Shown here in pieces: positions 7,904-18,221 of a stretch of DNA of 64,000 bases (the first letter of the stretch is position 1; the number at the start of each line of letters is the position of its first letter). This stretch comes from Pseudomonas sp. B21-023. Its GTDB lineage: Bacteria > Pseudomonadota > Gammaproteobacteria > Pseudomonadales > Pseudomonadaceae. Position numbers and translations under genes: made by a program. The stretch covers positions 4,127,501 through 4,191,500 of the forward strand of contig NZ_CP087190.1 in assembly GCF_024749165.1 (NCBI RefSeq), read 5' to 3'. The notes under the pieces were generated by a model. It was not told the origin of the DNA. It saw only the letters and a list, made by a program, of their open reading frames with translations, and searched no databases.

Positions 7904-8923
7904 TCAGTACAGGTTCGGCTCCATCTCCAGCTCGACCCCAAAGCGCTCAAGGATATCCGCCTGGATCCGCCGAGCCAGCCCATGCAACTGCGCCCCACTC
8001 GCCTGGCCGTAGTTCACCAGTACCAGCGACTGCAAACGGTGCACACCAGCATCGCCATCGCGATAACCCTTCCACCCCGCCCGCTCGATCAACCAGCCGG
8101 CCGCCAGCTTCACCTGGCCGTCGGCCTGCGGATAAGCCACCACGCCAGGATGCTCGGCACGAATATGCTCGGCCAGTGCAGCAGGCACCACAGGATTCTT
8201 GAAGAAGCTCCCGGCGTTACCCAGCGCAGCCGGGTCCGGCAGCTTTTCCCGACGGATACTGCAGATCGCATCGCTGATCGCCTGCGCGGTGGGCTGCTCG
8301 ATACCCTGCTCCGCCAGGCGCTGACGCACCGGGCCGTAGTCCAGGTGCGCCTGCAACGAACGGCTCAGCGCAAAACGCACACGCAGGATCAGCCAGCGGC
8401 CCGGATTGCGCTTGAACAGGCTGTCGCGATAACCGAAGCCGCACGCCTCCAGCGAGAAGTCACGCAGCTCGCCGGTCTCGCGGTCCAGCGCCGTCAAACC
8501 GGCGAATACGTCCTTGATCTCCACGCCATAGGCGCCGACGTTCTGCATCGGCGCGGCGCCGACTGTGCCGGGGATCAGGCTGAGGTTCTCCAGCCCGCAC
8601 AGGCCCTGGTCGAGACTCCACTGCACGAACGGATGCCAGGGCTCGCCGGCCTCGGCTTCGACCACCACGCGCTCACCGTCATCGCTGAGCAGGCGCCGCC
8701 CACGGCTGGCCATGTGCAGCACCAGGGCGTCGACATCGCGGGATAGCAGCAAGTTGCTGCCACCACCAATGACCAGCACCGGCACCTGCCGCTCGGCGGC
8801 CTGGGCCAGTGCATGGCGCGCTTCGTCGTCGTCATGGGCCTGGGTGAAGTAGCGGGCACTGACATCGATGCCGAAAGTGTTGTAGGGCTTGAGCGACACG
8901 CGCTCCTGCCAGTGCGCCGTCAT
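7904..8923 (-). CDS. murB: UDP-N-acetylenolpyruvoylglucosamine reductase
   Basis: 339 residues, matching the E. coli-type (type I) MurB. It reduces the enolpyruvyl ether of UDP-GlcNAc to UDP-MurNAc with NADPH and FAD in peptidoglycan synthesis. The N-terminus has SLKPYNTFGIDVSA, the FAD site VIGGGSNLLLS lies near 50-60, PGTVGAAPMQNVGAYG (about 115-130) is the FAD/substrate loop, and GNAGSFFKNP carries the catalytic Ser. It is the last gene of the leftward comEC-exbBD-lpxK-kdsB-ptp operon and overlaps ptp by four bases. Confidence 0.96.
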   Translation of the reverse strand: MTAHWQERVSLKPYNTFGIDVSARYFTQAHDDDEARHALAQAAERQVPVLVIGGGSNLLLSRDVDALVLHMASRGRRLLSDDGERVVVEAEAGEPWHPFVQWSLDQGLCGLENLSLIPGTVGAAPMQNVGAYGVEIKDVFAGLTALDRETGELRDFSLEACGFGYRDSLFKRNPGRWLILRVRFALSRSLQAHLDYGPVRQRLAEQGIEQPTAQAISDAICSIRREKLPDPAALGNAGSFFKNPVVPAALAEHIRAEHPGVVAYPQADGQVKLAAGWLIERAGWKGYRDGDAGVHRLQSLVLVNYGQASGAQLHGLARRIQADILERFGVELEMEPNLY

Positions 8924-9383
8924 AACCGCCCCTTGATTTCCACGACCAGCTCACGGCACGCCGCCTCGATCAGGTCCAGGACCTGCTCGAAGCCTTCGGC
9001 ACCGCCGTAGTAAGGGTCCGGCACTTCGTCCAGGGCCGCGCCATAGCGGCGCAGGAACAGGTCGAGCTCGCCCTTGGCGTTGTGTGGGCGCAACGCCTGC
9101 AAATTGCCCAGGTTGCTCTTGTCCATGGCCAGAACCAGGTCGTACTCGGCGAAATGCGCCGCCTTGACCTGCTGGGCGCGCTGGCGCGACAGGTCGTAGC
9201 CGCGGGCCAGCGCGGCCTTGCAGGTACGGCTGTCGGGGGCCTTGCCGACATGCCAGTCGCCGGTACCGGCGGAGGCGACGTGCACCACATCACCCAACCC
9301 TTCGGCCTCAAGCTGATGGCGCAGCACGCCTTCGGCAGTCGGCGAGCGGCAGATATTGCCGAGGCAGACGAACAGAACGCGCA

Positions 9384-9384
<1 letters not shown>
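8920..9384 (-). CDS. Low-molecular-weight protein-tyrosine phosphatase
   Basis: 154 residues. The catalytic P-loop is CLGNICRS, with Cys7 and Arg13 of CX5R, followed by the SPTAEGVLRHQ helix. DPYYGG near residue 121 carries the general-acid Asp. Bacterial LMW-PTPs dephosphorylate tyrosine kinases or UDP-sugar dehydrogenases of surface polysaccharide pathways, but no tyrosine kinase gene is in this window, so the target is unknown. It overlaps murB by four bases and abuts kdsB by one base. Confidence 0.92.
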
Positions 9385-10144
<760 letters not shown>

Positions 10145-10148
<4 letters not shown>

Positions 10149-10330
10149 TTGTCCAGGCGCTCGTCGTCGGTCAGGGTGCGCGCCTCGCTTTCCAGCATCA
10201 CCGGGATGCCGTCGCGAATCGGATAGGCCAGGCCCGCGCCCTTGCTGATCAGCTCGGTCTTGTCGGCGCTGAGCTTGAGCGGGCCCTTGGTGATCGGGCA
10301 GGCCAGGATATCGAGCAGTTTGGTGTCCAT
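10145..10330 (-). CDS. ycaR: Trm112/YcaR family small protein
   Basis: 61 residues, beginning MDTKLLDILACPITKGPL and containing GLAYPIRDGIPVML, the typical Trm112-like fold. The zinc-binding positions are mostly lost, with only the Cys in LACP remaining, as in E. coli YcaR. In eukaryotes Trm112 activates methyltransferases; the bacterial role is unsettled. It always sits between lpxK and kdsB, and here it overlaps kdsB by four bases. Confidence 0.9.
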
Positions 10331-10363
10331 GGGAGCTTCCTTGAAACGGAAATTGAAAAAGGC

Positions 10364-11374
10364 TCAGGGCCGGGGACGGCCAGGCAGCAGGCGATCGAGC
10401 TCGGCGTCGAACCAGGCGACGAACGCCTGCGAGGGTACGGCATCGACCGCCAGGTACCACCAGTCGTCAGCAGCGAACGGCCGGCATTTCACCGCATCCT
10501 TCTCGGTCATCACCAACGGCAGCGGCGGGCTGAACGACAGCACTTCGCGGCTGTACGGCGCATGGTCGGCAAAGGGGTGCGGCACCGGCTGCCAGTGTAG
10601 CCCCAGCAGGGTGTTGAAGAAACGTTGCGGATTACCGATGCCGGCCACGGCGTGCAGCGCCTGGCCAGCGGGAAACAGGTCGAGCTCGCGGCGCTCGCCG
10701 CTGCGCAGGTTGATCAGCGCCGACGGCTGCAGGCGGAAGGCAAAGCCACCGTCACGGTCGGCCTCGGCGCCGTTGAACAGCACCGCGTCGGCCTCGGCCA
10801 GGCGCTCGGCGGGCTCGCGCAACGGGCCGGCCGGCAGGCAGCGACGGTTGCCCAGGCCACGGGCGGCGTCGATCAGCACCAACTCCAGGTCGCGGGCCAG
10901 GCGGTAATGCTGCATGCCGTCGTCGCACAGGATCAGGTCCGGCGCGTCGCTGGCCAGCAGCGCCTGCACGGCGCGGGAGCGGTCGGGGTCGATCACCAGC
11001 GGCACGCCGGTGCGCTGGACGATCAGCAAAGGCTCGTCACCGGCCTGCTCGGCGAGCTGGTCGGCGGCGACACGCCAGGGATACTGCGGCGGCTTGGCGC
11101 CGTAGCCACGGCTGACCACGCCGACCTTCAGCCCCTGCCGGCGGCAGTGCTCGATCAGCCAGAGGATCATCGGTGTCTTGCCGGTACCGCCCACGGTGAT
11201 ATTGCCCACCACGATCACGGGCACCGGGGCGCGGTAGCTGGGGCTGGTGCCGCTGAGGAAGCGCGCACGCTTGCGCGTCACCACGCGGCGGTACAGGGCC
11301 TCCAGCGGGCGCAGCAGGGCCAGCGCCGGGTGCCCGGCATACCAGGCAGCGAGCAGACGGTCGGCGAAGGCCAT
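10364..11374 (-). CDS. lpxK: Tetraacyldisaccharide 4'-kinase
   Basis: 336 residues. LpxK phosphorylates the 4' position of the lipid A disaccharide at the inner membrane. An N-terminal hydrophobic anchor is followed by the P-loop GNITVGGTGKTPM (about 56-68), and LILCDDGMQHYRLARD provides the DDGxQ motif for catalysis and metal binding. The gene overlaps the stop of exbD by one base and belongs to the envelope operon. Confidence 0.96.
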   Translation of the reverse strand: MAFADRLLAAWYAGHPALALLRPLEALYRRVVTRKRARFLSGTSPSYRAPVPVIVVGNITVGGTGKTPMILWLIEHCRRQGLKVGVVSRGYGAKPPQYPWRVAADQLAEQAGDEPLLIVQRTGVPLVIDPDRSRAVQALLASDAPDLILCDDGMQHYRLARDLELVLIDAARGLGNRRCLPAGPLREPAERLAEADAVLFNGAEADRDGGFAFRLQPSALINLRSGERRELDLFPAGQALHAVAGIGNPQRFFNTLLGLHWQPVPHPFADHAPYSREVLSFSPPLPLVMTEKDAVKCRPFAADDWWYLAVDAVPSQAFVAWFDAELDRLLPGRPRP

Positions 11375-11808
11375 CAGGGATTGCCCTGCGCGGCCTCGAC
11401 GGTGGTCATGCGCAACTTGCTGAAGCCGAGCTTGCCGGCCGCATCCATTGCGGTGATCACCGCCTGGTGCGGGGTCTTGCCGTCGGCGCTGATCGCCAGC
11501 GGCAGGGTGATGTCACCGCCGGACTCCTTCTCGATGGCTTCGGTCAGGGTGGCCAGGTCGCTCTTGGGCAGCAGGTGGTTGTTCACCGAGTACACGCCGT
11601 CGGCACTGATGGTGACTTCGATCAGCTTGCCATCATCGGGCTGCGCGGGCGCGGCACTGCTTGCTTCAGGCAGCTCGACACGCAGCTGGGTCTCGCGGGT
11701 GAAAGTGGTGGTGACCACGAAGAACAGCAGCAGCACGAACACCACGTCGATCAACGACGCCAGGTTGATGTCGACGTTCTCGCGCTGGCGATTGCGCCGG
11801 AACTTCAC
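11374..11808 (-). CDS. exbD: ExbD/TolR family proton-channel protein
   Basis: 144 residues: one membrane helix at about 15-37 (LIDVVFVLLLFFVVTTTF) carrying the conserved proton-relay Asp, then a periplasmic domain. With ExbB it forms a proton-driven motor. This copy lies in the lpxK operon rather than beside tonB, so its partner may be a TonB elsewhere or it may serve another envelope task. It overlaps exbB by four bases. Confidence 0.92.
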   Translation of the reverse strand: MKFRRNRQRENVDINLASLIDVVFVLLLFFVVTTTFTRETQLRVELPEASSAAPAQPDDGKLIEVTISADGVYSVNNHLLPKSDLATLTEAIEKESGGDITLPLAISADGKTPHQAVITAMDAAGKLGFSKLRMTTVEAAQGNP

Positions 11809-12449
11809 GCCTTGCCTCCGGCCACTTCCACTTCGCGGTCGCCCTGCAACACCTCGACCAGCTTGATCGCCTCCTGTTCCATGCCCACCACCAGCTCATC
11901 GATGCGGCGTAGCAGGAAGCGGTGGAAGAACACCGCCGGGATGCCGACCATCAGGCCGGCCGCGGTAGTGACCAGGGCCTTGGAAATACCCCCAGCCAGC
12001 ACGGCGGCATTGGCGGTCATCTGCGAGCCCATGAAGGCGCTGAAGATGTCGATCATGCCCAGCACGGTGCCCAGCAGGCCCAGCAGCGGGGCCATGGCGG
12101 CGATGGTGCCGAGGGTGCTGATGTAGCGCTCCAGCTCGTGGATGACCCGCGAGGCGGCCTCTTCGATGCACTCTTTCATGATCTCGCGGCCATGGCGCGA
12201 GTTGGCCAGGCCCGCGGCGAGGATCTCGCCCAGCGGCGAATCGGCGCGCAGCGCCTTGAGCTTGTCACTGGTGAGTTGCTTGTCCTTGATCCACATCCAT
12301 ACCTGGCCCAGCAGGTGCGGCGGGGTGACACGGCTGGCGCGCAAGGTCCACAGGCGCTCGCCGACGATTGCCATGGCAGCGATGGAGCTCAGGATGATCG
12401 GCAGCATCATCCAGCCACCGGACTTGACCAATTCCCACACAGTAAGCAT
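11805..12449 (-). CDS. exbB: MotA/TolQ/ExbB proton-channel protein
   Basis: 214 residues from the ATG at 12449 (MLTVWELVKSGGWMM). There are three membrane segments at about 12-32, 110-135 and 150-175, and the TolQ/ExbB signature region GTVLGMIDIF followed by GGISKALVTTAAGL. It pairs with the overlapping exbD. An upstream ATG at 12479 would add ten residues, but it lies near the probable promoter and breaks the usual N-terminus. Confidence 0.9.
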   Translation of the reverse strand: MLTVWELVKSGGWMMLPIILSSIAAMAIVGERLWTLRASRVTPPHLLGQVWMWIKDKQLTSDKLKALRADSPLGEILAAGLANSRHGREIMKECIEEAASRVIHELERYISTLGTIAAMAPLLGLLGTVLGMIDIFSAFMGSQMTANAAVLAGGISKALVTTAAGLMVGIPAVFFHRFLLRRIDELVVGMEQEAIKLVEVLQGDREVEVAGGKA

Positions 12450-12559
12450 CCCCTCGGAAAAAGGCCGCCACTCTACCATAGGACCGCCTGGGGCTCATCT
12501 GCCGGAGGTCAGGGAATCAACCGTCGCATGGCAGCTGTGGGGCTTGCTCCGCGATGGCG

Positions 12560-14769
12560 TCATTCGCGCTCTCGCCAGAACCTGCGCTCTGCGCGCACCC
12601 CTACCGCTGCACCCTGACTTCCCAGGCGCAAACTCAGTGCTCCCGCCAGCGCCGTGTCATGAATGCTGATCCCATGCCGCCGATAGCGCTCGATCACCTG
12701 CGCGTGCGGATGCCAGAAGCCGTTGCTGCGCCCCCGCGAAATCATCACCCCGCGTGGCGCCAGCGCCTTGATGAACGGTTCGGTGGACGACGTGCGGCTG
12801 CCGTGGTGCGGCGCCTGCAGCCAGTCGACACGCGGATCCTCGCTGGCCGCCAGCCAAGCCCGCTCCGCCCCGGCCTCCATGTCGCCGGCCAGCAGCAGGC
12901 GCTCGCCATTGGCCACCACCCGCAGCACGCAGGAGCGGTCATTGCTGGAGGCACCCTGCGGCCAATGCCACAGCTCGAAATCGACCCCATCCCAGCGCCA
13001 GCGCTCACCACTGTCGCACAGCGCGGCAGGCGCAAGCCCGGCAACCTCCCCCGCCAGCACCCGCGTCACCGGCAGCCCCCGACGCACTGCCGACGCCCCG
13101 CCGGCATGATCGGCGTGGCCATGGCTGACCAGCATCAGGTCCAGGTGCCTCACCCCCAGCCTGCGCAAGGTTGGCAGCACCACGCTCTCGCCCAGGTCAC
13201 TGTCGCCGTGGGCAGGCCCGGCGTCGTACAACAGCGCGTGATGACGGGTACGCAGCAGTACCGCCAGGCCCTGGCCGACATCCAGCTGCCACACCTGCAC
13301 CTGCCCGTGGGGCACCTGCTCGCGCGGCGCCCACAAGGCCACCAGCATCACCGCGCCCGGCAAGCGCAACGGCACGCCCCGAGGCAGCAGCAACAACAGC
13401 GCGCCCAGCGCGACCAACAGCCAGGCCCACGGCGGCAACGGTTCGGGCAGCCATGCCGGCCACTGCCCCGCAAGCTGCGCGAGCAGGTGAAACAGCCCAT
13501 CCAGCGAAAGCCCCGCCAGCCACAACAGCCCCTCCCCTACCCCTGGCAGCGGCAACGCCGCCGTGCCAAGCAGGGCCAGCGGCAACACCGCGAAACTGAT
13601 CCAGGGCACCGCCAGCAGGTTGGCCAGCGGCGCCGTCAGGCTGACCGGCAGCCCCAGCGCCAGCAGCACCGGCAACAGGCCCACGGCGATCACCCACTGG
13701 GCTCGGCTCCAGGCCTGCCAGGGCCGCCAGGCGCCGAGCCGGGCAGAGAAGCACAGCATCAGCACGCCAACCGCGGCAAACGACAGCCAGAAACCCGGCA
13801 GCAGGCTGGCCAATGGATTGATCAGCAACACCCCGACAACGCCAACAGCAGCGGCAAGGCTGCCCCCAGGTGCCTGAAGCGCAGGCGCCAGAGCAACACC
13901 ACCGCCAGCATCAGGCAGGCCCGCTGCACCGGCACGCCAAACCCGGCCAGCCAGCCGTAGCCCAATGCCGCGGCCATGGCCAGGCCACAGGCCCAGGGCA
14001 GCCACGGCCAGCGCGATGGCCAGGCGCCCAGCCGCGCCAGGCCCGCGACCAGGCCATACACCAGCCCGGCCAACAGCCCGATATGCTGGCCGGAGATCAC
14101 CAACAGGTGCACCGTGCCGGTGGCCTGCAGGGTCTGCCAGTCTTCGCGCGCCAGCCCGGCGCCATCGCCCAGCACCAGGGCCGCCAGCGCCGCCTCGCGC
14201 CCACGGGCATCCACGTTCATCAACCGCTGGCGCACGGCATCGCGCCAGCCCACCGTGGCCTGGCCGACCCGCTCGCCGGCCTTGACCGAGCCTGTGGCAC
14301 CGATACCCCGGGCCAGCAACAGCGCTTCGCGATCCGGGCCATGGGGGTTGAGCAGCCCGTGGGGCTGGCGCAGGTTCACCGCCAGGCGCCAGCGCTCACC
14401 GGCGCGCAATTCGGGCCCGGCGAACCAGCTCAGTTGCAGGCGCCTGGGCAATTGCGCCCGGCGCGACTCAGGATGCTCCAGCTCGAAACGCACGCCGCGC
14501 TCCGTGCGGGTCGGCAGCCCCACCACCTGCCCCTCCAGCCACAGCGTGCGGCCATCCAGCGCTGGGGCCAGGCGATCATCCAGCGCCTGCTGCGCCGACC
14601 AGCAGGCCCAGCAGCCACCCAGCACAAACCAGCCCAGCGGCCAGGCCCGCGTGCGCAGACAGGCCAAGGCCAGCAACAGCAATGGAATCAGCCATCCGAC
14701 CGGTGGCAAGGCAGGTAACAAACGCAGGCTCAACAGCCCGAGCACCAGCGCCAGCATCCCTGTGCGCAT
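12560..14769 (-). pseudogene. comEC: comEC, DNA uptake channel, frameshifted (or assembly error)
   Basis: Two frames together give a ComEC-like protein of about 736 residues. The first frame (14769 down to about 13835) has the N-terminal membrane segment, the DUF4131 domain and the start of the Competence transmembrane domain, reading on to RFRHLGAALPLLLAL. The second frame resumes with GVLLINPLASLLPGFWLSF, the rest of the membrane domain, and a C-terminal metallo-beta-lactamase domain with SHGHADHAGG. Adding one G to the run GGGG (plus-strand CCCC 13831-13834) joins them as LALSGVLLINPL. As given, the first frame stops at 13822-13824. Whether this is a real mutation or a base-calling error cannot be told from one sequence. 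ComEC would carry DNA across the inner membrane. Confidence 0.85.
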
Positions 14770-14913
14770 GAGATAGAGCTCCAGAAGCGATCACGACCCC
14801 TGAGGCTTAGCCGATTGGCGGGAAAACCCTGCTAATCAATTGTCACAAACTCTGAACGAGGCTGCGTTTCAATCAGGGCATACTGACGCCCTTCAACCCT
14901 GCCGGGAGCCCAC

Positions 14914-15570
14914 ATGCCGCGCCGTCTGTTCAAACGCTACATGCCGGACCCGACCAGCATCCGCGAACACAAGTCCTTACGCTTTTTCGGCAAGCTGCTG
15001 CACGACCCCAACCTCTGGCACCTGAATCGCCATTCGGTGGCGCGGGCCATGGGCGTCGGCCTGTTCGCCGCGCTCATTCCCATCCCCATGCAGATGTTGC
15101 TGGCCGCCGCGCTGGCCATTTCCGTGCGCGGCAACCTGCCGATCGCGGTGAGCCTGGTGTGGTTGACCAACCCGCTGACCATGCCGCCGGTGTTCTTCGT
15201 CACCTACATGACCGGCGCCTGGTTGATGCAGGTGCCGCCACGCACGCTGCCCGAGTCGATCACCGTCGACTGGGTCACCGAGCAGCTGGCGACGATCTGG
15301 CAACCCTTCCTGCTCGGCTCGGTGGTGTGCGGGGTGGTGCTGGGCGTGCTCGCCTACTTCACCACCATGGGCTACTGGCGCTGGTGGGTGGGCCGGCAGT
15401 GGCGCCAGCGCCAGTGTCGCTGCGCCGCCCCCCCCAACCAGGGCTCAGGGGGCTCAGGCGCGCATGCCGCGGCCGCTGACCAGCAGGCGCACGCACAGCA
15501 CGTAGAGCACCGCGGTGGCCACCAGCATGAAGCTGATCGCCGTGCCAATACTGATATCCGACACCCCTAG
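14914..15570 (+). CDS. DUF2062 membrane protein with anomalous C-terminus
   Basis: 218 residues as read. The first 165 or so form the DUF2062 domain: MPRRLFKRYMPDP, HSVARAMGVGLFAALIPIPMQ, a LTNPLTMPPVFF motif and three membrane helices. The function of DUF2062 is unknown. After RWWVGRQWRQRQ the reading passes through eight C (15428-15435) into a low-complexity Ala/His/Gln tail of about 50 residues. This tail is antisense to the end of the convergent ABC permease. DUF2062 proteins usually stop about here, so the tail may reflect an indel in the C run. It is divergent from comEC. Confidence 0.8.
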   Translation: MPRRLFKRYMPDPTSIREHKSLRFFGKLLHDPNLWHLNRHSVARAMGVGLFAALIPIPMQMLLAAALAISVRGNLPIAVSLVWLTNPLTMPPVFFVTYMTGAWLMQVPPRTLPESITVDWVTEQLATIWQPFLLGSVVCGVVLGVLAYFTTMGYWRWWVGRQWRQRQCRCAAPPNQGSGGSGAHAAAADQQAHAQHVEHRGGHQHEADRRANTDIRHP

Positions 15571-16233
15571 GATGCCGTAGCGGAACGAGTTGACCATGTG
15601 CAGCACCGGGTTTGCCAGCGACACGGTCTGCCAGAACGGCGGCAGCAGGTTGATCGAGTAGAACACCCCGCCCAGGTAGGTCAGCGGTGTCAGCACAAAG
15701 GTCGGGATGATCGAGATATCGTCGAAGTTGCGGGCGAACACCGCGTTGACGAAGCCCAGCAGCGAGAAGATGGTCGCGGTCAGCAATACCACGATGACTG
15801 TCACCCCCAGGTGGTGCACCTGCAGATGGGTGAAGAACAGCGACAGGAACGTCACGATCACCCCCACCGCCAAGCCGCGCAACACGCCGCCCAGCACATA
15901 GCCGACCAGGATGGTGTGCGGCGACACCGGCGACACCATCAGTTCCTCGATGGAGCGCTGGAACTTGCTGCCGAAGAAGCTGGATACCACGTTGCCATAG
16001 GAGTTGGTGATCACCGACATCATGATCAGCCCCGGCACGATGTACTCCATGTAGGTGAAGCCGCCCATGTCGCCGATCTGCCGGCCGATCAGGTTACCGA
16101 AGATCACGAAGTACAGGACCATGGTGATCGCCGGCGGCAGCAGGGTCTGCGGCCAGATGCGCAGGAAGCGCCGCACTTCGCGGTAGACGATGGTGTTCAG
16201 GGCGACCCAGTTGGTGCGCAGTTCCACACTCAT
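15454..16233 (-). CDS. ABC-2 type exporter permease (YadH-like)
   Basis: 259 residues with six predicted membrane segments and the ABC2 signature near the C-terminus. It begins MSVELRTNWVALNTIVYREV and carries TFVLTPLTYLGGVFYSI. The start overlaps the ATPase gene by four bases, so the two form one exporter. YadG/YadH-type transporters export an unknown substrate; the family also includes drug and lipid/polysaccharide exporters. The ATG at 16233 is preferred because sequence upstream of it is the end of the ATPase gene. Confidence 0.92.
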   Translation of the reverse strand: MSVELRTNWVALNTIVYREVRRFLRIWPQTLLPPAITMVLYFVIFGNLIGRQIGDMGGFTYMEYIVPGLIMMSVITNSYGNVVSSFFGSKFQRSIEELMVSPVSPHTILVGYVLGGVLRGLAVGVIVTFLSLFFTHLQVHHLGVTVIVVLLTATIFSLLGFVNAVFARNFDDISIIPTFVLTPLTYLGGVFYSINLLPPFWQTVSLANPVLHMVNSFRYGILGVSDISIGTAISFMLVATAVLYVLCVRLLVSGRGMRA

Positions 16234-17162
16234 ACGGCCACCTTCGACAGGTTTTTTTCCACCAGGGACACGAACAGCTCCTCGAGTCGGTTGGTCTTGT
16301 TGCGCAGGCTCTGCACCTCGATGTTCTTCAGCGCCAGCTGGCCGAACAGCGCGGTGATGCCGATGTCCTTGTCCACCTGCACCTCCAGCGTGTGCGGGGT
16401 GATCAACCGGCACGGGTAGCCCTGCAGCTCAGGGGCGGCGGGCAGGTCGCGCTTGAGGTCGAGGACGAAGGTCTCGACGTGCAGCTTGCCCAGCAGCTGG
16501 CGCATGCTGGTGTTCTCGACGATGGTGCCGTGGTCGATGATGCCGATATTGCGGCACAGCTGCTCGGCCTCTTCGAGGTAGTGGGTGGTGAGGATGATGG
16601 TGATGCCTTTCTGGTTGAGCTCGGTGAGGAAGCTCCACATCGAACGGCGCAGTTCGATGTCCACCCCCGCAGTCGGCTCATCGAGGATCAGCAGGCGCGG
16701 CTCGTGGATCAGCGCCCGGGCGATCATCAGCCGGCGCTTCATGCCGCCGGACAGCGAGCGCGAGGGCACGTCGCGCTTGTCCCACAGGCCCAGCTGCGTG
16801 AGGTACTGCTCGGCGCGCTCCTTGGCCACCTTGGGCGGGATGCCGTAGTAACCGGCCTGGGTGACGACGATGTCGAAGGTCTTCTCGAACTGGTTGAAGT
16901 TGAACTCCTGGGGCACCACGCCCAGGCAGCGCTTGAGCGCCGCGGGCGACCGGTCCAGGTCGTTGCCGAACACGTTGACCGTGCCGCTGGTCTTGTTCAC
17001 CAGGGTCGAGAGAATGCCGATGGTGGTGGACTTGCCGGCGCCGTTGGGGCCGAGCAAGGCGAAGAAGTCGCCTTCGGCAACGTCCAGGTCGATGCCCTTG
17101 AGGGCCTGGAAGCCGTTGCCGTAGGTCTTGGTCAGCTGTCGAATGGACAGGGCGGAACTCAT
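16230..17162 (-). CDS. ABC transporter ATPase (YadG-like)
   Basis: 310 residues. Walker A is GPNGAGKSTT (about 39-48), the signature SLSGGMKRRLMIARAL, Walker B LLILDEPTAGVD and the H-loop TTHYLEEAEQL. Residues beyond 230 form the regulatory C-terminal domain of ABC-2 exporters. It is followed immediately by its permease, and the upstream 130 bp separate it from the GST gene. Confidence 0.94.
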   Translation of the reverse strand: MSSALSIRQLTKTYGNGFQALKGIDLDVAEGDFFALLGPNGAGKSTTIGILSTLVNKTSGTVNVFGNDLDRSPAALKRCLGVVPQEFNFNQFEKTFDIVVTQAGYYGIPPKVAKERAEQYLTQLGLWDKRDVPSRSLSGGMKRRLMIARALIHEPRLLILDEPTAGVDIELRRSMWSFLTELNQKGITIILTTHYLEEAEQLCRNIGIIDHGTIVENTSMRQLLGKLHVETFVLDLKRDLPAAPELQGYPCRLITPHTLEVQVDKDIGITALFGQLALKNIEVQSLRNKTNRLEELFVSLVEKNLSKVAV

Positions 17163-17295
17163 GGCGGGTCAGGTACCGATGAAAAAGGTTCGGGACACGC
17201 CAGGTAAAGACACTGGCGCAGTGAGTGCGGCCATGGTGCAAGGCCCGGCCGCACAAGTACAGTCACATGTATCGATAGTGACTATCGAAGTGGCG

Positions 17296-17919
17296 TCACG
17301 TCAGGGCGGTCATCACCGCCGCCTGGTAGGCCGGGCGTTGCTTGAGGCGCGCGTACCAGGCTTCGAGGTGATACATGGCCGGGCGTTCAATCGGCATTTC
17401 GAACCAGGCGTAGATGAAGCTGCCCAATGGGATGTCGCCCATGCCGATCTGCTCGCCGGAGAGGTACGGCTGCTGGGCCAGGGTCTGGTCGGCGATGGCC
17501 AGCAACTGGGCGCATTGCTTGTGCGCGGCATTGATCGCCACCCAGTCGCGCTGGTCCTCTGCGGTGCGCAGCAGGCCCCAGAACAGCGGGCGGAACGGGC
17601 CGGCGAAGGACGAGGTGGCCCAGTCCATCCACTTGTCGGCCAGGGCGCGCTGGCGCGGGTCGTCCAGGTACCAGCCCTGCTCTGCACCGTATTCGGCGCA
17701 CAGGTAGCGCACGATGGTGTTGGACTCCCACAGCACCAGGTCGCCGTCTTCGAGCATGGGCACCAGGCCGTTGGGGTTCAGGGCCCGGTAGTGCGGTTCG
17801 TTGACCACGCCGAAGGCGCCGCCGGCATCGATGGACTCGAACTCCAGGCCCAGCTCGTGGGCGATCCACAACGCCTTGCGCACATTGCTCGAATTCTTGC
17901 GGCCCCAGATCTTCAGCAT
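17296..17919 (-). CDS. Glutathione S-transferase family protein
   Basis: 207 residues. An N-terminal thioredoxin-like domain (MLKIWGRKNSSNVRKALW) has the NPNGLVPMLEDGDLVLWESNTI region, with the cis-Pro and the Glu-Ser pair that hold glutathione, followed by an all-alpha C-terminal domain. The Ser in NSSNV is the probable catalytic residue, as in beta/theta-like bacterial GSTs. The ATG at 17919 is chosen because upstream sequence is REP-related. The substrate cannot be inferred. Confidence 0.9.
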   Translation of the reverse strand: MLKIWGRKNSSNVRKALWIAHELGLEFESIDAGGAFGVVNEPHYRALNPNGLVPMLEDGDLVLWESNTIVRYLCAEYGAEQGWYLDDPRQRALADKWMDWATSSFAGPFRPLFWGLLRTAEDQRDWVAINAAHKQCAQLLAIADQTLAQQPYLSGEQIGMGDIPLGSFIYAWFEMPIERPAMYHLEAWYARLKQRPAYQAAVMTALT

Positions 17920-17987
17920 GGCAACGTCCTTATGAATGCGGGAGGTCGGACAGTCTACTCCAAGCGTTGGGCGGTACCAGTGAAACC

Positions 17988-18096
17988 GGGGGCCGCTGCG
18001 CAGCCCTATCGCCGGCAAGCCGGGTCCCACAAAGAGCAGGCGCGTACAGGCCCTGTGGGAGCCGGCTTGCCGGCGAAAGGGGCGCGCAGCGGCCCC
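17988..18096. repeat. REP pair (GCCGGCTTGCCGGCGA type)
   Basis: Inverted REP cores CCGGCAAGCCGGGTCCCAC and GTGGGAGCCGGCTTGCCGG are flanked by longer complementary arms (GGGGGCCGCTGCGC / GCGCGCAGCGGCCCCC). It lies upstream of the GST gene. Confidence 0.85.
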
Positions 18097-18221
18097 CGCG
18101 ATCTGTCAGATATTTCCGAACCTGAAACCAAATGCTTCAGCCAGCAAAGCTTGGGAACTATCCTACGCGCTTGCCGGAAGCTGCTGCGTTGTCGGGGAAA
18201 TACCCCAGGGATACCTTCACC

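Noticed and set aside
12560..14005. Separate 481-codon gene starting at 14005 for the C-terminal half of comEC
   Set aside because: The first 50 codons do not resemble ComEC and overlap the correct N-terminal frame; the sequence continues the same gene after a frameshift, so one broken gene is the better call.
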